Assembly: GCA_004194705.1 (NCBI GenBank)
Contig: SADC01000865.1
Span: forward strand, 124,001 to 188,000
Source: Ditylenchus dipsaci
Taxonomy: Eukaryota > Nematoda > Chromadorea > Rhabditida > Anguinidae
Direction: 5' to 3'
Length of the DNA stretch: 64,000 bases
Shown here: piece by piece, positions 23,753-35,750 of the stretch
Position numbering within the stretch: the first letter of the stretch is position 1
How the letters are laid out: every line of letters starts with the position of its first letter
Translations under genes and position numbers: made by a program
Notes under the pieces: generated by a model
The model's input: only the letters and a program-made list of their open reading frames with translations
What the model was told of the DNA's origin: nothing
The model's database searches: none

Positions 23753-24325
23753 TGCAGGCTGCTTTAAAAAAGTTAAATTTTTTTCCTTGCGACCGTTTGT
23801 TTTTCAATCATTTTCACGTGTCTATACAAAATCCTAAGTAAAGTTAGAAAATACCGATGGCTAAGGCCTGAAAATCGGGAAATCGACTGAGCAACAAGCA
23901 AATTTTTTAAATAATGGCAGCGTAATTCTGAGGCACTTTGTGTACCCATAAAAATAAACAAGAGTGGGCTCTCTTTATACCTTATCGACAAAAATCCACA
24001 AATAGCATTATTTTTTTAGCTTATTACCAACATGTAATCTACACATTCCCTTGGAGTGGACATACCCCGACACCGCTTTTTACATGTTTAAAGTATGCGG
24101 TTCTATAGTCATACTAAAAATAGAAAGGTTTTGGCTATATTTTAGGCGATCGCCTCAACTATCATGATGTTTGCTGCCGTGGTTCTCTACTCAGATATTA
24201 GTTTCCCGTTCGTGAGTGAGTCTTTTTGGCGATGTTTCTGAAAAGTCAGCCTTAACAATCTGTTTTCAGTGTATTGCTTTGGAAAAATCTTTGCACGAAT
24301 AGACCTGAAGACTGATAAAATATAA

Positions 24326-25222
24326 TTTATGCGCTAATGTATTACCAGCACTATCAGAACTTCAGATTTCAAAACTCAGGAAATCGACTAAAATAAGATG
24401 ACAATTTTTTAAGTTAGAAATTACTTGACTTACTGTACAATATTAGTCTCTTGAATTGAGTGTTTATTATGATGTAAATAAACTGTTCATTCTTTTTACT
24501 TGTGTTTTCAAACCGCATACAAGAAGATGAATTGTTGATGAAAAGGATGAGATCTTGATCTCAATTAGGTCATCTATTTGGAGGAACACGCAGTATGGCA
24601 AGCAATTCACGAGGCCATTACAATTTGGTACTTCTTCAGTTTACCCCTACTCGGAAATTTTTAAAAGTAACCCAAAATTGCCTCCCGAACTTCTTTTTTC
24701 TGATCATCACGACAATGAAACATTCCTAAACACTTTCTCATAAATAAATTTGAAATTTGTCAGAGAATTTTTTCTCTCACCCCTTATAGGTAAATGGTCA
24801 TCTAAAGGTATTTTAAGGTCTGATGGTCATTTAAAGACATTTGAAGGTCATCTTTGGGTGATTTATCAAATTTTTCTCGCTAAAGCTGGACAAAAAGACT
24901 CTCTGAATGCTTTTTCGATCAAGAATCTTGCTCGGAAGTATGTCGCGGGTACGTATGTGAGCCCATCTCCTGATAGTTTTTTTTCTAAACCACGATTATT
25001 GCCATTTTCTGACCTACTACTTAAGTCATATTAGGGTTGTACAATTGACCGGTCAAACAAAATTGGTCAATTGACAGCAATTGACCGAAAGCGGTCAATT
25101 GTAAAAAAATTATCTCGGTATCTTCTACATTTTTCTCGCGTCACAGTTAAAAAGGCATGCCCGTGCGTTAAGGCGCGAACCAGCAGTTCTTTTCGAATTT
25201 TTTCGAATCTTCCCGTCCGTCA
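24326..25222. other. Non-coding, with a recurrent module at about 24888-24975
   Basis: No gene recognised. The module AAAAAGACTCT...ATCAAGAATCTTGCTCGGAA...TATGTGAGCCCATCTC is shared with about 31706, 44780 and 44915-45000. A short palindrome built on CAATTGACCGGTCAA sits at 25040-25105. Confidence 0.5.
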
Positions 25223-25231
25223 AATCTGATA

Positions 25232-26870
25232 GGCTGTAACTGAAATGCACCCTCTAAAGTCTGAATTTCGCCCTCTAATTATTTTTTTTCACCCTCTTAT
25301 TCAATTTCGATCAAAATACTGAATTTCGCCCTCTAATTTCTGAATTTCACCCTCTAATTTCTAAATTTCGTCAGCTAATCATTTGTTTGCTGATTTTTTG
25401 TTTATGAAGTTATGTTTTTCTTCCTCTATGTACGATCTGAGGTCAAAGAGGCATAAAAGCGACGACCGAATCAGTGGTTTTAATTTTTACAAAAAAATAC
25501 TGAATTTCATCAGTAAATTACTGAATTTCAGCAGTTCGTAGTTTAATTTCAAAGAAACTTAATTTTTGGTAATATTTTTCCAGATAACCCGGCTCCGATA
25601 CTGGCCCGTGCCCATCCCTGTATGTGAATTCAAAATCTTAGCCTAGACTGCATCCTCCATTTTATTCATGCCTTTTGAGATGCGGTCTTCGATGCGATAG
25701 CTGCTCCAGTTGGGAAGAACCTTTTATCTGCGTCAGAAAAGCCACAAACCTTAAAAGGATAAATTAAATGAATTCTTCGCAGTATTAATGAAGTGCTTAC
25801 CAGGAGAGGATAGTTAAGTGTCATGAGTTTGTATGTTCCATCAACTTGAATAACCGGCCATTGAACCTGTCGGCGAAGTAGCTTTGGAGTTGAAATGACC
25901 ATGATGAATTTGGACACGGCTCTTGCTTCCTCATTTTCTTGCACAATGAAAACAGTATGGCGGAATGCAACCACAAAAGACTGATCTTCATCGGCTTAAA
26001 TAAAATTCAGAAACAGAGCCTTTTAATTGGTAAATTCTAACCTGGAATTTCTTTGTGATCATCGTAGTATTTCTGAAGATCCTCAAGTGAAAGCGTGTCG
26101 GAGAACCCTCTTTTCTTAGCATTGTAAGCTTTCTGATTGTGTATTTGCTTGATTGTGGGTAACTGAAGCCCGAAACACACGGTTCAGTCTGAAAATAGTG
26201 ATTTCATTTAACTGATGACTTGACTAAATGACCTGAAGTTTTTGCTGAATCATCCTGGCAGTCATTCCTCTGCATGGTTCATCCTTTTCATTGATGCTGT
26301 TCTTGATGGGACTGCTCAATCCATTGTCCTTCAAGCTTTTGTGATCGTGCACACCTGTTGTTTGAATTGATGCCAGGGATGGCGCAGAGAGATATTTTCC
26401 GTAACGAATTCGCATATTTGCTTCGCACTGAAAATTTTCTGGGCGATTTTTCTTGGAATGATCACAGTAGAAGATTTGGTTGGCCTACTTAATGGTTTCA
26501 CTGCTGTAATGGCTGAAAGGCAGGTATCCGATACATCTCAATTCAACCTCAATCACTTACTATATCCAAAGCTCTTTGTTTTCGGTCAGCCATTGATCAG
26601 CATCTTCCCTGCTCTTGCACACCAACACTGTTGTCCATTTTTGAGCTGGTCCTCGCTTCTTTACTTTAATAGCTTGTGATTGCATCTGAAAAAAAAACAA
26701 CATGAGAAACAAAAAAAAACTAATTAGCTGACGAAATTTAGAAATTAGAGGGTGAAATTCAGAAATTAGAGGGCGAAATTCAGTATTTTGATCGAAATTT
26801 GAATTAGAGGGTGAAAAAAGTAATTAGAGGGCGAAATTCAGACTTTTGAGGGCGGAATTCAATTTGAGCC
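25232..26870 (-). mobile_element. MULE-type element C with transposase fragment
   Basis: Ends GGCTGTAACTGAAATGC / AATTCAATTTGAGCC are flanked by an exact 9-bp direct repeat AATCTGATA (25223-25231 and 26871-26879). The arms are tandem units CTGAATTTCGCCCTCTAATT (left, 25245-25560) and their complement (right, 26720-26860). The interior carries the N-terminal and central part of a MULE transposase on the minus strand. Confidence 0.88.
25666..26680 (-). pseudogene. MULE transposase, N-terminal and catalytic part
   Basis: Read on the minus strand, exons separated by short introns give, in order: QSQAIKVKKRGPAQKWTTVL with KSREDADQWL; MRIRYGKYLSAPSLASIQT with DHKSLKDNG; KKRGFSDTLSLEDLQKYYDD; and MVAFRHTVFIVQENEE. 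The last exons give QVDGTYKLMTLNYPLL joined to GFSDADKRFFPTGAAIAS. The VDGTYK-NYPLL-G-SD...FFP-A-A-S string is the first catalytic segment of Mutator transposases (acidic residue in VDGT). The protein stops soon after, so the later catalytic residues and zinc finger are missing. It is a truncated relic, possibly mobilised by other copies. Confidence 0.75.
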
Positions 26871-26879
26871 AATCTGATA

Positions 26880-28860
26880 TAGATGACCTTATATCGCTTT
26901 TAAAAACTAGACAGAAAACTTAAAAAATCTAGACGAGAACGAATGTGAAAATTTATCGAGAAAGAAAAAAACTGTTGGTTCACGCCTTTTCTCCCTATCG
27001 GGCACGATCATGCCCCTTTAAATCCATCATTAAGACCCATCTAAGCTTAACCATAAGTTGCATATTGTTGTCATTTCTTCCGGAACTATCAAATTATTTA
27101 AAATGAATTTAGAGAAAATAGATCTTTTGAGATTGATAGACTACTAAAATTGTTGCGTGATTGTATTTTGTTATTGCTTTATGCTTAACTTACTTTCGCG
27201 AAGATAAATAAACTAACGTAACTGTGAGGGAGGCAGACAGATTGCGAAAAATAAGAAAAGGCCGGGGTGACCTGATAGCTCAGCCTTCCAATGAGCAATA
27301 ACACTTAGCTGTATAAATTCAAAAATTACGAGATTTTTTTAATGAGATGGACGAACCTGAGCTAAAAGCTTACTTTTTTCTGATACGTAAATCTTTAGTT
27401 TTCTTAAATTATACACCTTAGTGATATAGCTTATCAGACAGCTGAAATTTGGAGCTCCATAATTCAGCGGCTACATGGCTACATCTGAATTATACAATAT
27501 TTTTAAATACCCTCTGTATCTGGAATTAGGTTTGAGCTGTACTTTTCTAGTACCAAAATGCTCAATTCCAGTAGCGCATTGTATACTTATAATAATTAGG
27601 CACAGGGCAAACTTGGTGCCGGCATGGAGTATAGATGAACCACTGCTCATGGTGGAGTTATGGCGCAACATCGACAGTAAAATCTGCACACATGGGTAAA
27701 TTCTCTCTAGGTTATTAAATTACCTCTCCCTTCCTCTCCATAAAAAACCTCCTAAATATTTTTTTGTGTACTTACTCAAAAATACTTTTTTTGCTCCACA
27801 TAATTCGGCCAGATCCGAATAAAATGTATGTTCTATTAATTTTTTCGCACCACAAAGTATTTCGATTAGTAGAAATGGCGTTATAAATTAGAAAGCGATG
27901 AGTGGTAATTCCCAGACTTGTCTTCTCCTCTTTCTTGTTTTCGGACAAATCTCATTTTTGTACTCAGGGAGACTTCACGCAGAGACACCCTAAAGGGCCT
28001 TCTTTATGGAGTTGAGGGGCTCAATTCAATGGCTCCTGCTCCAACAATAAATGGATAGATAGATTTATAGAGGTAGGTGGGGAGGGATGGTGGGTAAGGT
28101 GTGAACTAGCAGCCACTTTTATTCAATTCCAACGGCCTTCGGCACTCAAAACTCATTCTTCTTGCTCCAGCTAGAAGACTTGTTTGAAGGCCGCCTGGCC
28201 CGAAATCAATCAACAACTCTAGCTATTTTTTCAGGTTAGGGCATGATTTTACGTGGTGTTTTTGCCTTTTTATGTGTTTCTTTTTGCTGCGCTCCTATGT
28301 GTTTTTTTCTGACTAAACCTGAGATTATTATATTTACACAAACTATACTAACATCAATGATTCGCTCTTTCAGGCATTTTCTGTTTCAGCAGATCAGTTT
28401 TTGGACCACACTTGACTGAAGCTGGCTTGAGTTTAGGAGCCCAGTTTTTAGTCAAATTTTAAAAACATACAGATTCCTCATGAAATCGGGATCGCGAGCA
28501 TGATAAAATGGTTATCTTGGCAATCCGATACATCTCTGTGTGGGGATTCTGCACCCTAAAAAATGTTGTGTTCACCGTATTTCTTCCATTGACTGCCCTA
28601 CAGAATAGATTTCATTCTTTCTCTTTGAACAGCATAGCTATGGAGCGCTATCATCGGAAAAGTACAGGGTTTTTAAATGATTCTCGGCAAAAAGTTAGTC
28701 CACAATTTTCGCCTTGCTTGTCCTGCCCTGTCTGACCCAAATGGGACAAATATCGAAAACAATCAACCGAGCCTCCAGGGCATGTGCGAAAATATCAACT
28801 GAGCGTGGAACAAGCTAGATGTGAGAGTAATTTAAACTGAATGTAAGTTTTCAAACCTCA
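26880..28860. other. Non-coding stretch
   Basis: About 2 kb with no convincing exon, transposon ends or tandem repeats. Short open frames at 27475-27699 and 28508-28735 have no recognisable motifs and no splice support. Confidence 0.4.
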
Positions 28861-28869
28861 TCTCTGAAA

Positions 28870-29771
28870 GGTAAAATATCGATTACCGACCCTCAATAAT
28901 TTTTTTTCAATTTTTTTTAATCAAACCTTTCTTTTTTAAAGGAAAAAGTTTCGCCAAATCTTCCTTAGCTGAATCTGAATCCGTTGAGATCAAATCAAAA
29001 TGAATTTTATGCGCTAAGATATCGCAAATTTGAGTAGATAAGTCCGAAATTATGCATCAAGTAGCTACTTTTGTAGATATCTCAGCTCATAAAATTTATT
29101 TCGATCTGATCTCAACGGATTCGGATTCAAGACATGATTTTGGTGATTGAGGCGACTTTCCAAAAAGTTTGTCCTTGTAGATGACAATTTTAGAAAAAAA
29201 ACTTTAATTTTTTTTATGTGTTATATTTAAAATTGGTCATAGAATACTGAATTTTGGCCATAGAATATTTAATTTTGGCCATAGATTTTTTTGGCCATAG
29301 ATTACTGAATTTTGGCCATAGAATACTGAAAAATGGCCATAGGTTTCTGAAAATTGGCCATAGATCTCTGAATTTTAGCCATACTCGCTCGAAATCATGT
29401 TTCAACCACTTTTTAAGATGCTCTTGGACCTGAAACATACTGAAAAGATGTTTTAAGGGTGTCGATGACAATTTTCCGAGAATTTTTTTTTGACCGAAAT
29501 TTGACTTTTTGCCCTGAGCGACCAATGGTCGGAAAAATTACAGAAATTTTTTTTCTCGGAAAAGTGTCATCGACACGCTTAAAACATTTTTTCAGGATGT
29601 TTCAGGTCCAAGAGCATATTAAAAAGTGGTTGAAACATAATTTCGAGCGAGTATGGTTAAAATTTAGAGATCTATGGCCAATTTTCAGAAACCTATGGCC
29701 ATTTTTCAGTATTCTATGGCCAAAATTAAATACCACCCTTTTTTATTGAGGGTTGTTAATCGATAGTCGTT
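28870..29771. mobile_element. Foldback element with 9-bp target duplication and tandem-repeat arms
   Basis: TCTCTGAAA occurs directly at 28861-28869 and 29772-29780. The ends share TATCGATTA then CGACCCTCAATAA (left), with the complement on the right. The arms contain tandem units TTTTGGCCATAGAATACTGAA (29225-29390 and, inverted, 29665-29735). The centre is a perfect-looking hairpin around 29515. A second palindrome, GAATCCGTTGAGATCAAATC / TGATCTCAACGGATTC, lies at 28965-29130. No coding content. Confidence 0.75.
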
Positions 29772-31254
29772 TCTCTGAAAATGCATTCGTGCAGAAACTT
29801 TTTCATAACTTACGATGTCTGTATTTTTGTTGTCATCGTTGTTATTTTTTTCACTGTCAACATTTAGAAGTCTAATATTAACGTCTCCAAAAAATTTTCT
29901 CGATAAAAGTGTATCGTGAAAATCTATTTTCACGAGCATGCTATGACATTATATACTTAATGCCAAAGATATTGTATTTTCAGAGCATAGTCTTGAAATG
30001 ACAGGGTGGAATCCTTAGAATGCTCATTGAACGACACGTGAGAATTTTAAAATTTAAACCCAGCCATTAGTTTTGTGGTGTTTTTAAAAGTTCGAACAGG
30101 TTTGTACTTCAAGCTGTTGTCTAAAGCTAGGAACCCAATGAGGGGGGGAGGGTGCAGATCTGAGGGTGCAGAGCTCATTGGGTACACATTGGGTCCGCAC
30201 CTTCGCACTCCCGCACTAAGAGCGGCACCACCGCAGTGCGGCACTCGACTGTACCCAATGAGGATTTGCCTCCTCGTCGCGGGAGTGAGAAAGTGAGGAG
30301 TTAGAGTGCGGGCGCAAATCCGCACCGCCGCACTCAATTTTTCAATGCATTTTTTGCATTTTCAGAATTTAGTCGAATACTTTTTTACACGTGAGATATG
30401 CCGAAAAAATGTATTTTTTTCTGAATTGATTGACGTTTATCGAATTTCGAAATTCATCCTAGAAAAAACTTATGGCCCCTCAAAATGTAGAAATTTCTTG
30501 ATAGATCGAGTACTATAGCTGACAATTGTGCTTCAGGGCGGGTTTTTTGCTAAAGGCACATTTGCTAAAAAATTTTTTTTGCTAAAGGCACAAAAGCTTT
30601 GTATGGTTTTGTTCTGGTGAAATTCTTCTCAGTGATACTCATAGGCGTTACACCCTCAGTAGTTACACTATTAGTGATCTTAATCGAATCTCTGTGGTCC
30701 CAATTAGGGGTATAGACATTCCCCAAAATAAAACTTTTTTCAAACAGATTTTTAAGTTTTTTTTGAAATTTTTTAGATTGTGTCTGAACCATCCTAAACC
30801 ATCCCAGATTTTTTAGGCCATCCTTGAATTACCTTATACCATCCCAACTGCTGAAACCACCCCGAGAAAAACCCAAGACCATGAATCGAGGTACATTTTC
30901 CGTGGAAAGTGGAAAATTTTCCATGAAATAATTTTTACATGAAAAGTCGATTTAAGTCAATTTTTCTCTGCCGAGACCTCAGTAATCAGGCTACAAATAC
31001 GTAATCGGCTAAAATAAGTATGAATAAAAAATTGTTAATAAGTCTAATCGACTCCTGAATTTTCGGGTGGTCCACTTGGATATCCACCACCCTAACCCCG
31101 ATTCCTGGGTAGGTACCCCTGGTCAGGTGGGTGTCCACCTGGATGGCCTAAAAATGGAAGTAAAAAAAATAAAGTTAACACTTAGTGAGGCTCGAACCAG
31201 TAACCTCGGTGACGGCAACTCCTCCCTAATTTAGACCAGAGCCCGTATTCAGGG

Positions 31255-32450
31255 CGCAAAATTGTAAAAAATCGGTCCGATTTTGGAACCGATTCTGTTC
31301 TATTTTCGGGGCTGTTTTTGGAACAGATCGGTTCCAAAATCGGTCCGATTTTGGAACCGATTTTTGTACCGATTTTGTAACAGATTTTTTATACCGCTTG
31401 TTTTGCCGATTGTTTTATCGTTTGTTGTACCAATTTTTGTACCGTCTTTTGTACCACTTGTTTATCATTTCTTATGCAGCTTGTTTTGGCTGAAATTCGT
31501 TATACCACATCCTACCAAAAGTTTATTTCGACCACTTATTCGTGCTTTTCAGGTCGTAATTAGTCGAAAAAACATGTTTTTGGGATTGGGAAGGAATTTT
31601 TCGAGAAAAAACTTTTTGACCAAAAATTGACTTTTTGCCTTGGGGGACCAAGGTAAATCATATTATAAAAGGTCATTTTACCCCGTTTTGGTCACTGCAG
31701 CTAGGCAAAAAGAGTCTTCAATGCATTTTTAATCAAGAGTCTTGCTCGGAATTATGTCTAAGGTAAGTGAGTACGCGCATCTCTAACCAACCAAGCCGCC
31801 TGCGCCCCGAAGGGGGCTTTATCAAAATCAAAATATTATCAAAATCAATTATTGGGTAATACTCAAAAAATACCCGAGAAAACAGCATTTTACCACTGTC
31901 AAACCATCTTCAGCTTAGCCTAATCAATTTAGAAAACAGGTTTTGAAACATAAAAAACGTAAAAAAAATTGATCCAAGTGGACGACCACTTGGTTTGGTT
32001 AGTTCAGACTGAAAATTTTGAAAACCACCATAAACCTAGAATTTTGAGCGATTAAGCCATCAGACCCAAAATCTGATCCGCTCAATCGATTTTTCACAAA
32101 AAGTATACCCCCTTTAGTAAACCCCTAAAAACAACTTTCAGGGGCTTCTGGCCATTCCGGGTGGGATTCTGAACAATCTAAGTCATTTTCAGGCTGAAAA
32201 ATTTGAATTCTTGCAAAATTATGCAAAATTTGGTTAGTCTTGGACAGAAATTAGGTTTGCGGGGGAAAAAAGTATTTTTGCGGTGAGAAAAAAGTATTTT
32301 GCGGGAAGATCAAATTGCGGTGAGAAAAAAATAATTTGCGGTGATTTTCAAGTGTTTTGCGGTGAGTAAAAAATACCATCCTTAAAATCGGTTCAAAATG
32401 GAACAGTTTTCCCCGAAATCGGTCCGATTATCGGTTCCAAAATTGGTTAG
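31255..32450. repeat. Inverted GGTTCCAAAATCGGTCCGAT arrays
   Basis: The left array (31262-31470) has units like ATCGGTCCGATTTTGGAACC and GTACCGATTTTTGTACC. A shorter inverted array lies at 32385-32450. Between them is a tract of GCGGTGAGAAAAAAGTATTT units (32265-32365). It resembles the tandem-armed elements, but no flanking duplication was found. Confidence 0.5.
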
Positions 32451-33110
32451 CGATAAATCAAAAATTTCTTGATAAAACGTGATTTTACCACTGTCAAACT
32501 ATCTTGAGCATGCTCGAATTAGCGCAGAAAAATTGTTTTGTAACCCGAAAACGTAAAAATTTTTTTTTTCGATCCAAGTGGTCGACCACTTGGTTTAATG
32601 CATGGATTCTCAGGAGTGATCTAGAGGCTGCTGGATCGATTTTTGAGGTTGCAGGCTCAAATCCTGGTGTTAACAGACATTATTGTTTCTTGAATAACAA
32701 TATAAACTATTCTGTAAAAGACCAGTAAGACTCAGGGTGAGCAGGTAACCACCTGGCCCCTTCTCTAGAGTCTGGACCATTAAAACCAAGTGGTCGTCCA
32801 CTCGGATCAAAAAAAATTTTACGTTTTCGGGTTACAAAACCTGTGTTCTGGACTAATTCGGGCACGCTGAAGATGGTTTGATAGAGGTAAAATGCCGTTT
32901 TCATATAATTAATTTTAGCGAAATTAATTATTGCCCAAAACTAAAAAAATACCCTACAAAACGGCATTTTACCACTATCAAACCATGTTCAGCATGTCCG
33001 AATTAGTCCAGAAAACATGTTTTGGAGCATGAAAAACGTAAAAAATTGACTAAAATTTCATTTTTAGGCCATCCAGCTGGATATCCACCTGAACCATGGG
33101 TACCTATCCT
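31855..33110. repeat. Cluster of repeats with core TACCACTGTCAAACCAT
   Basis: Copies at about 31890, 32490, 32890 (inverted) and 32970 share CATTTTACCACTGTCAAAC, a CAGC step, then GTAAAAAA. In three of them GATCCAAGTGGTCGACCACT follows. The pair at 32479-32905 forms a palindrome. Weaker copies continue to about 33350. Non-coding. Confidence 0.65.
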
Positions 33111-33689
33111 AGGTTTCATAGTTTGAGTCACCAAATTACAGTTTTGGTATTGTCAAACCATGTCCAGCGTGAAATTTTGGGTGAGAAATCATGGTTTGCA
33201 ATCCCATATAAAAAAACTGATATTTTCGGATTTGTAGGCAGATGCTCCTCAGAATAAGTATCTATAAGTATCTACCCCATTATAGGTGTTGTTGCTAGTG
33301 AAATCACTATTTCGGTATTAACAAACTGTGTTCAGCACATGATTTTAGGTGAGATAGGGTAGTTTTCTGTCTTACTTTGAAAAATTTCCAATTTTCCGAA
33401 AATTTGTAGATCGTAGCCTTAGTCTTAAAAGTTTCAGTTAGGATCCACAAGCGGAAAAGTTGTACTCAAAAATCATTTGAGCGCCGAAAAGAGCATAAGA
33501 AAATGAAACAACGATGATGCGCCGCACCACGAATAAAAAATCGCCTCACTCAGAATGAAAGAGCGCGGGAGTGCGGCTCCAAAAAAGTGTCGCCTGATTG
33601 TGTACACGCTGGCGAGCACCGCAGGAGTGAAGATTTGCGCGGGAGTGCGGAGGTGCGGCTCCCATTGGGTTCCCAGCTTAACGGGTGAT

Positions 33690-34577
33690 AATTGTAAATT
33701 TTTTAGAACCCATTAAAAAAACAAAGAGCGTTTGGGTATCTACCCAGTTTTTCTGACAACATGCCAACGCATGCCATTCCACGGCCCGTCAACATTTGAA
33801 TTTTATAGCGTTGAATAACTTTCGTGCCAATACCACCAATTAACGAAAAATTATTGATTTCTTTTCTTTTTTCTTTTCTGGTTGCAAATTTCTGTTGTCG
33901 CTCTAACCATCCTAGTGTTCAGTCTCAAAAAATTGTCCATGATCTCAGCTTTCGAATGAGACTAAATATGCAATAGAAAAAGTAATAATAGCGCTAGATT
34001 TATCAATGTGCACTGCGCATAATGTTTTGGAAAAAAACGATGAGCTCTCTTCTCGAGTTTATAACTTTTTTCCCTATGTTTATTTCAATTTTTTTTCTAT
34101 GTTTAAATGAAAGAGCATTGTTTTTCCTACCTTCTAATATATTTTTTACAAAAGTTTGGCCTATTTACTGTTTTCCAAGCCACATCTAGTTTTTTTTCTA
34201 TTTTTAAGTGTATGGAGACCAGAAAGACAGCTTATGGTGAGTAACTTTTTGACCAAGAGCATTATGAAAATTCGCTTTTAGAACCGAAATAAATTTCTTT
34301 ATCCGAATTTGATCAGATCTGGTCAAAATTGGTTTTGTTTTCTAAAATATGATCATTATGAGTGACCACCCTAAATTTAGACCACCTGATTCCTAATGAT
34401 CGTATCTTAGCATTTCGGTAACATTTTAATCACATCTTAGCTTGAGAAAAGTAGACTCTTTGCTACCATTTATTTCGCATGCTTTTCTAATACGAGTTTG
34501 TAAAAAAACGTAAAGTCATACCAAAAAGTGAAAAAAGGTAAGATAAATTCAAATTGCACCAAAATTTTTTGAAAAAG
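33690..34577. other. Non-coding stretch
   Basis: AT-rich, stops in all frames, no recognisable gene or transposon ends. Confidence 0.4.
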
Positions 34578-34752
34578 TACAGTCAACCCTTGATTTAACG
34601 TCACCCTCGATTAACTTCAAACAAAAACGGACCAATTTGGTCGGCTTTGACTGAAATTTAGTCAAAGTGAACCCTCGATTTAGCGTCACCCTCGATTTAA
34701 CGTCACCTTAGGGCCGGTCCCTGGGGTGACGTTAAATCGAGGGTTGACTGTA
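34578..34752. mobile_element. pogo/mariner-like MITE (TA-flanked)
   Basis: TACAGTCAACCCTTGATTTA at the left, TAAATCGAGGGTTGACTGTA at the right, the flanking TA being the likely target site. The internal AGGGCCGGTCCCTGGGGTGA matches the other members of this family in the window. Confidence 0.85.
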
Positions 34753-35750
34753 CTTGAAAAGCTTGGCATTCTGTTGGTTTTTAAGTGATATGAAATTCAA
34801 ATTTTGACGGGCTGTGATCCGCCGTTCAACTCGAAAAAATTTTGTTTTCAATTTCTTGCACCAAAAATTTCGGTTACGATTCTTACCTGAAAAAAGGGTG
34901 GCATTTATTTTCGCCCCTAATTGCTGAAAAATGCACCCTGATTCGTTCAAAAATGCAACTTAAGGAGAAATAGAATTTCCTTAACTTTTGGGTTTATTCA
35001 AATTTCTTTCAAGTACAGTGTGGCCCAGTATCTCACCTTTCTAACGATCTATCAAACTCTATTGAACAATTACTGAAATGTAGATAATTAGAGGTCTGAA
35101 TGAAGTAACTTTAGTTTTTCTCTAATTTTTCCAAACCCCTAATTTTCCAAATTCTTCAAATCATTCAGTGGAGTTCGACAGCTTGATAGAAAGCTAAGAT
35201 CTTGGCTACGCGGCAGTAAAAAAATGAAAAGAAATAAACAAAAAAAAATTACGAAAAAGTTCAATTTAAAATTAGGTGGCATTTTTCAGCGAATTAGGGG
35301 GCAAAATTAAACATTAACCGGAAAAAACTTTTTAAAAATTCAGCTCCTGAACTTTTAATGCTGATCATCCTACCGGTATCTCCCAATCCATGTTTTCAAT
35401 GGGCAACCATCTTCTTTTCCATTACTTATTTAGCTGCTACTGCTTCTTTTTCTTCTTTCTGCAGTCCCATAGGCTCCTCCCCCTGCTTAGCCACTTAAGA
35501 CCCCATTTTTCCCTCCCCCTATATTTGTTGTTGTCACCATTGTGCTGAAAAGGAATACCCCCACCTACCCACTACTCCTCTACTAATTTAGGGGCAATTC
35601 CCACTCATAGGTGCAAACTTTTGTTGCCCACCCTCAATTGCCTCCAGAAGTTTAATCAGTTTTCAATTTTAGAAGGAGTGAAAGTCCAGCTGATGGCTGT
35701 AATTTATGTGTGCCCCCATTTGAACCTACTGAATTTTGACCTTTTTTGTA
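34753..35750. promoter_or_regulatory. Region upstream of netrin
   Basis: No coding exon is apparent. From 35390 to 35620 the strand is markedly pyrimidine-rich and largely free of the repeats seen elsewhere, consistent with a promoter or 5' leader. No TATA box or start site can be fixed from sequence alone. Confidence 0.3.

Larger units (their letters stand above)
22728..24325 (+). pseudogene. Small three-membrane-segment protein (frame break in exon 2)
   Basis: A paralog of the gene at 61490-61071, with the same four-exon plan: 22728-22812, 24020-24092, 24146-24215 and 24270-24325. Matching blocks are MRKLSFGSAFLVLLSVLGCA (signal or first membrane segment), YYQHVIYTF, AIASTIMMFAAVVLYSDISF (a membrane segment) and KIFARIDLKTDKI before the stop. 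Exon 2 starts in the conserved frame but ends one base out of phase: the last part, PDTAFYMFK, is in another frame. Either one base is missing near 24050, or the protein uses an unusual donor at 22817. Function unknown; no family recognised. Intron 1 is inflated by a foldback and a pogo-like MITE. AATAAA is at 24477-24482. Confidence 0.55.
30122..33680. mobile_element. 3.5-kb composite repeat with GC-rich ends
   Basis: Left end TAAAGCTAGGAACCCAATG, right end CATTGGGTTCCCAGCTTA, with related GC-rich subterminal blocks (CGGGAGTGCGG, CGCACCGCCGCACTC). These stand out sharply from the AT-rich surroundings. Many shorter repeats are nested inside. No clear target duplication and no transposase were found, so it could be two related insertions rather than one element. 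Confidence 0.5.

Noticed and set aside
24555..25034. Two consecutive plus-strand frames considered as a gene
   Set aside because: No shared domain, and the second contains the dispersed GACTCT...TTGCTCGG module, so it is repeat-derived.
31180..31250. tRNA-like sequence on the minus strand (GGTTCGAGCC)
   Set aside because: D arm and acceptor stem do not pair; not a tRNA gene on the evidence here.
32560..32700. Possible tRNA or SINE promoter near GCTCAAATCC
   Set aside because: Only a weak B-box-like string; no A box and no poly-A or duplication typical of a SINE.
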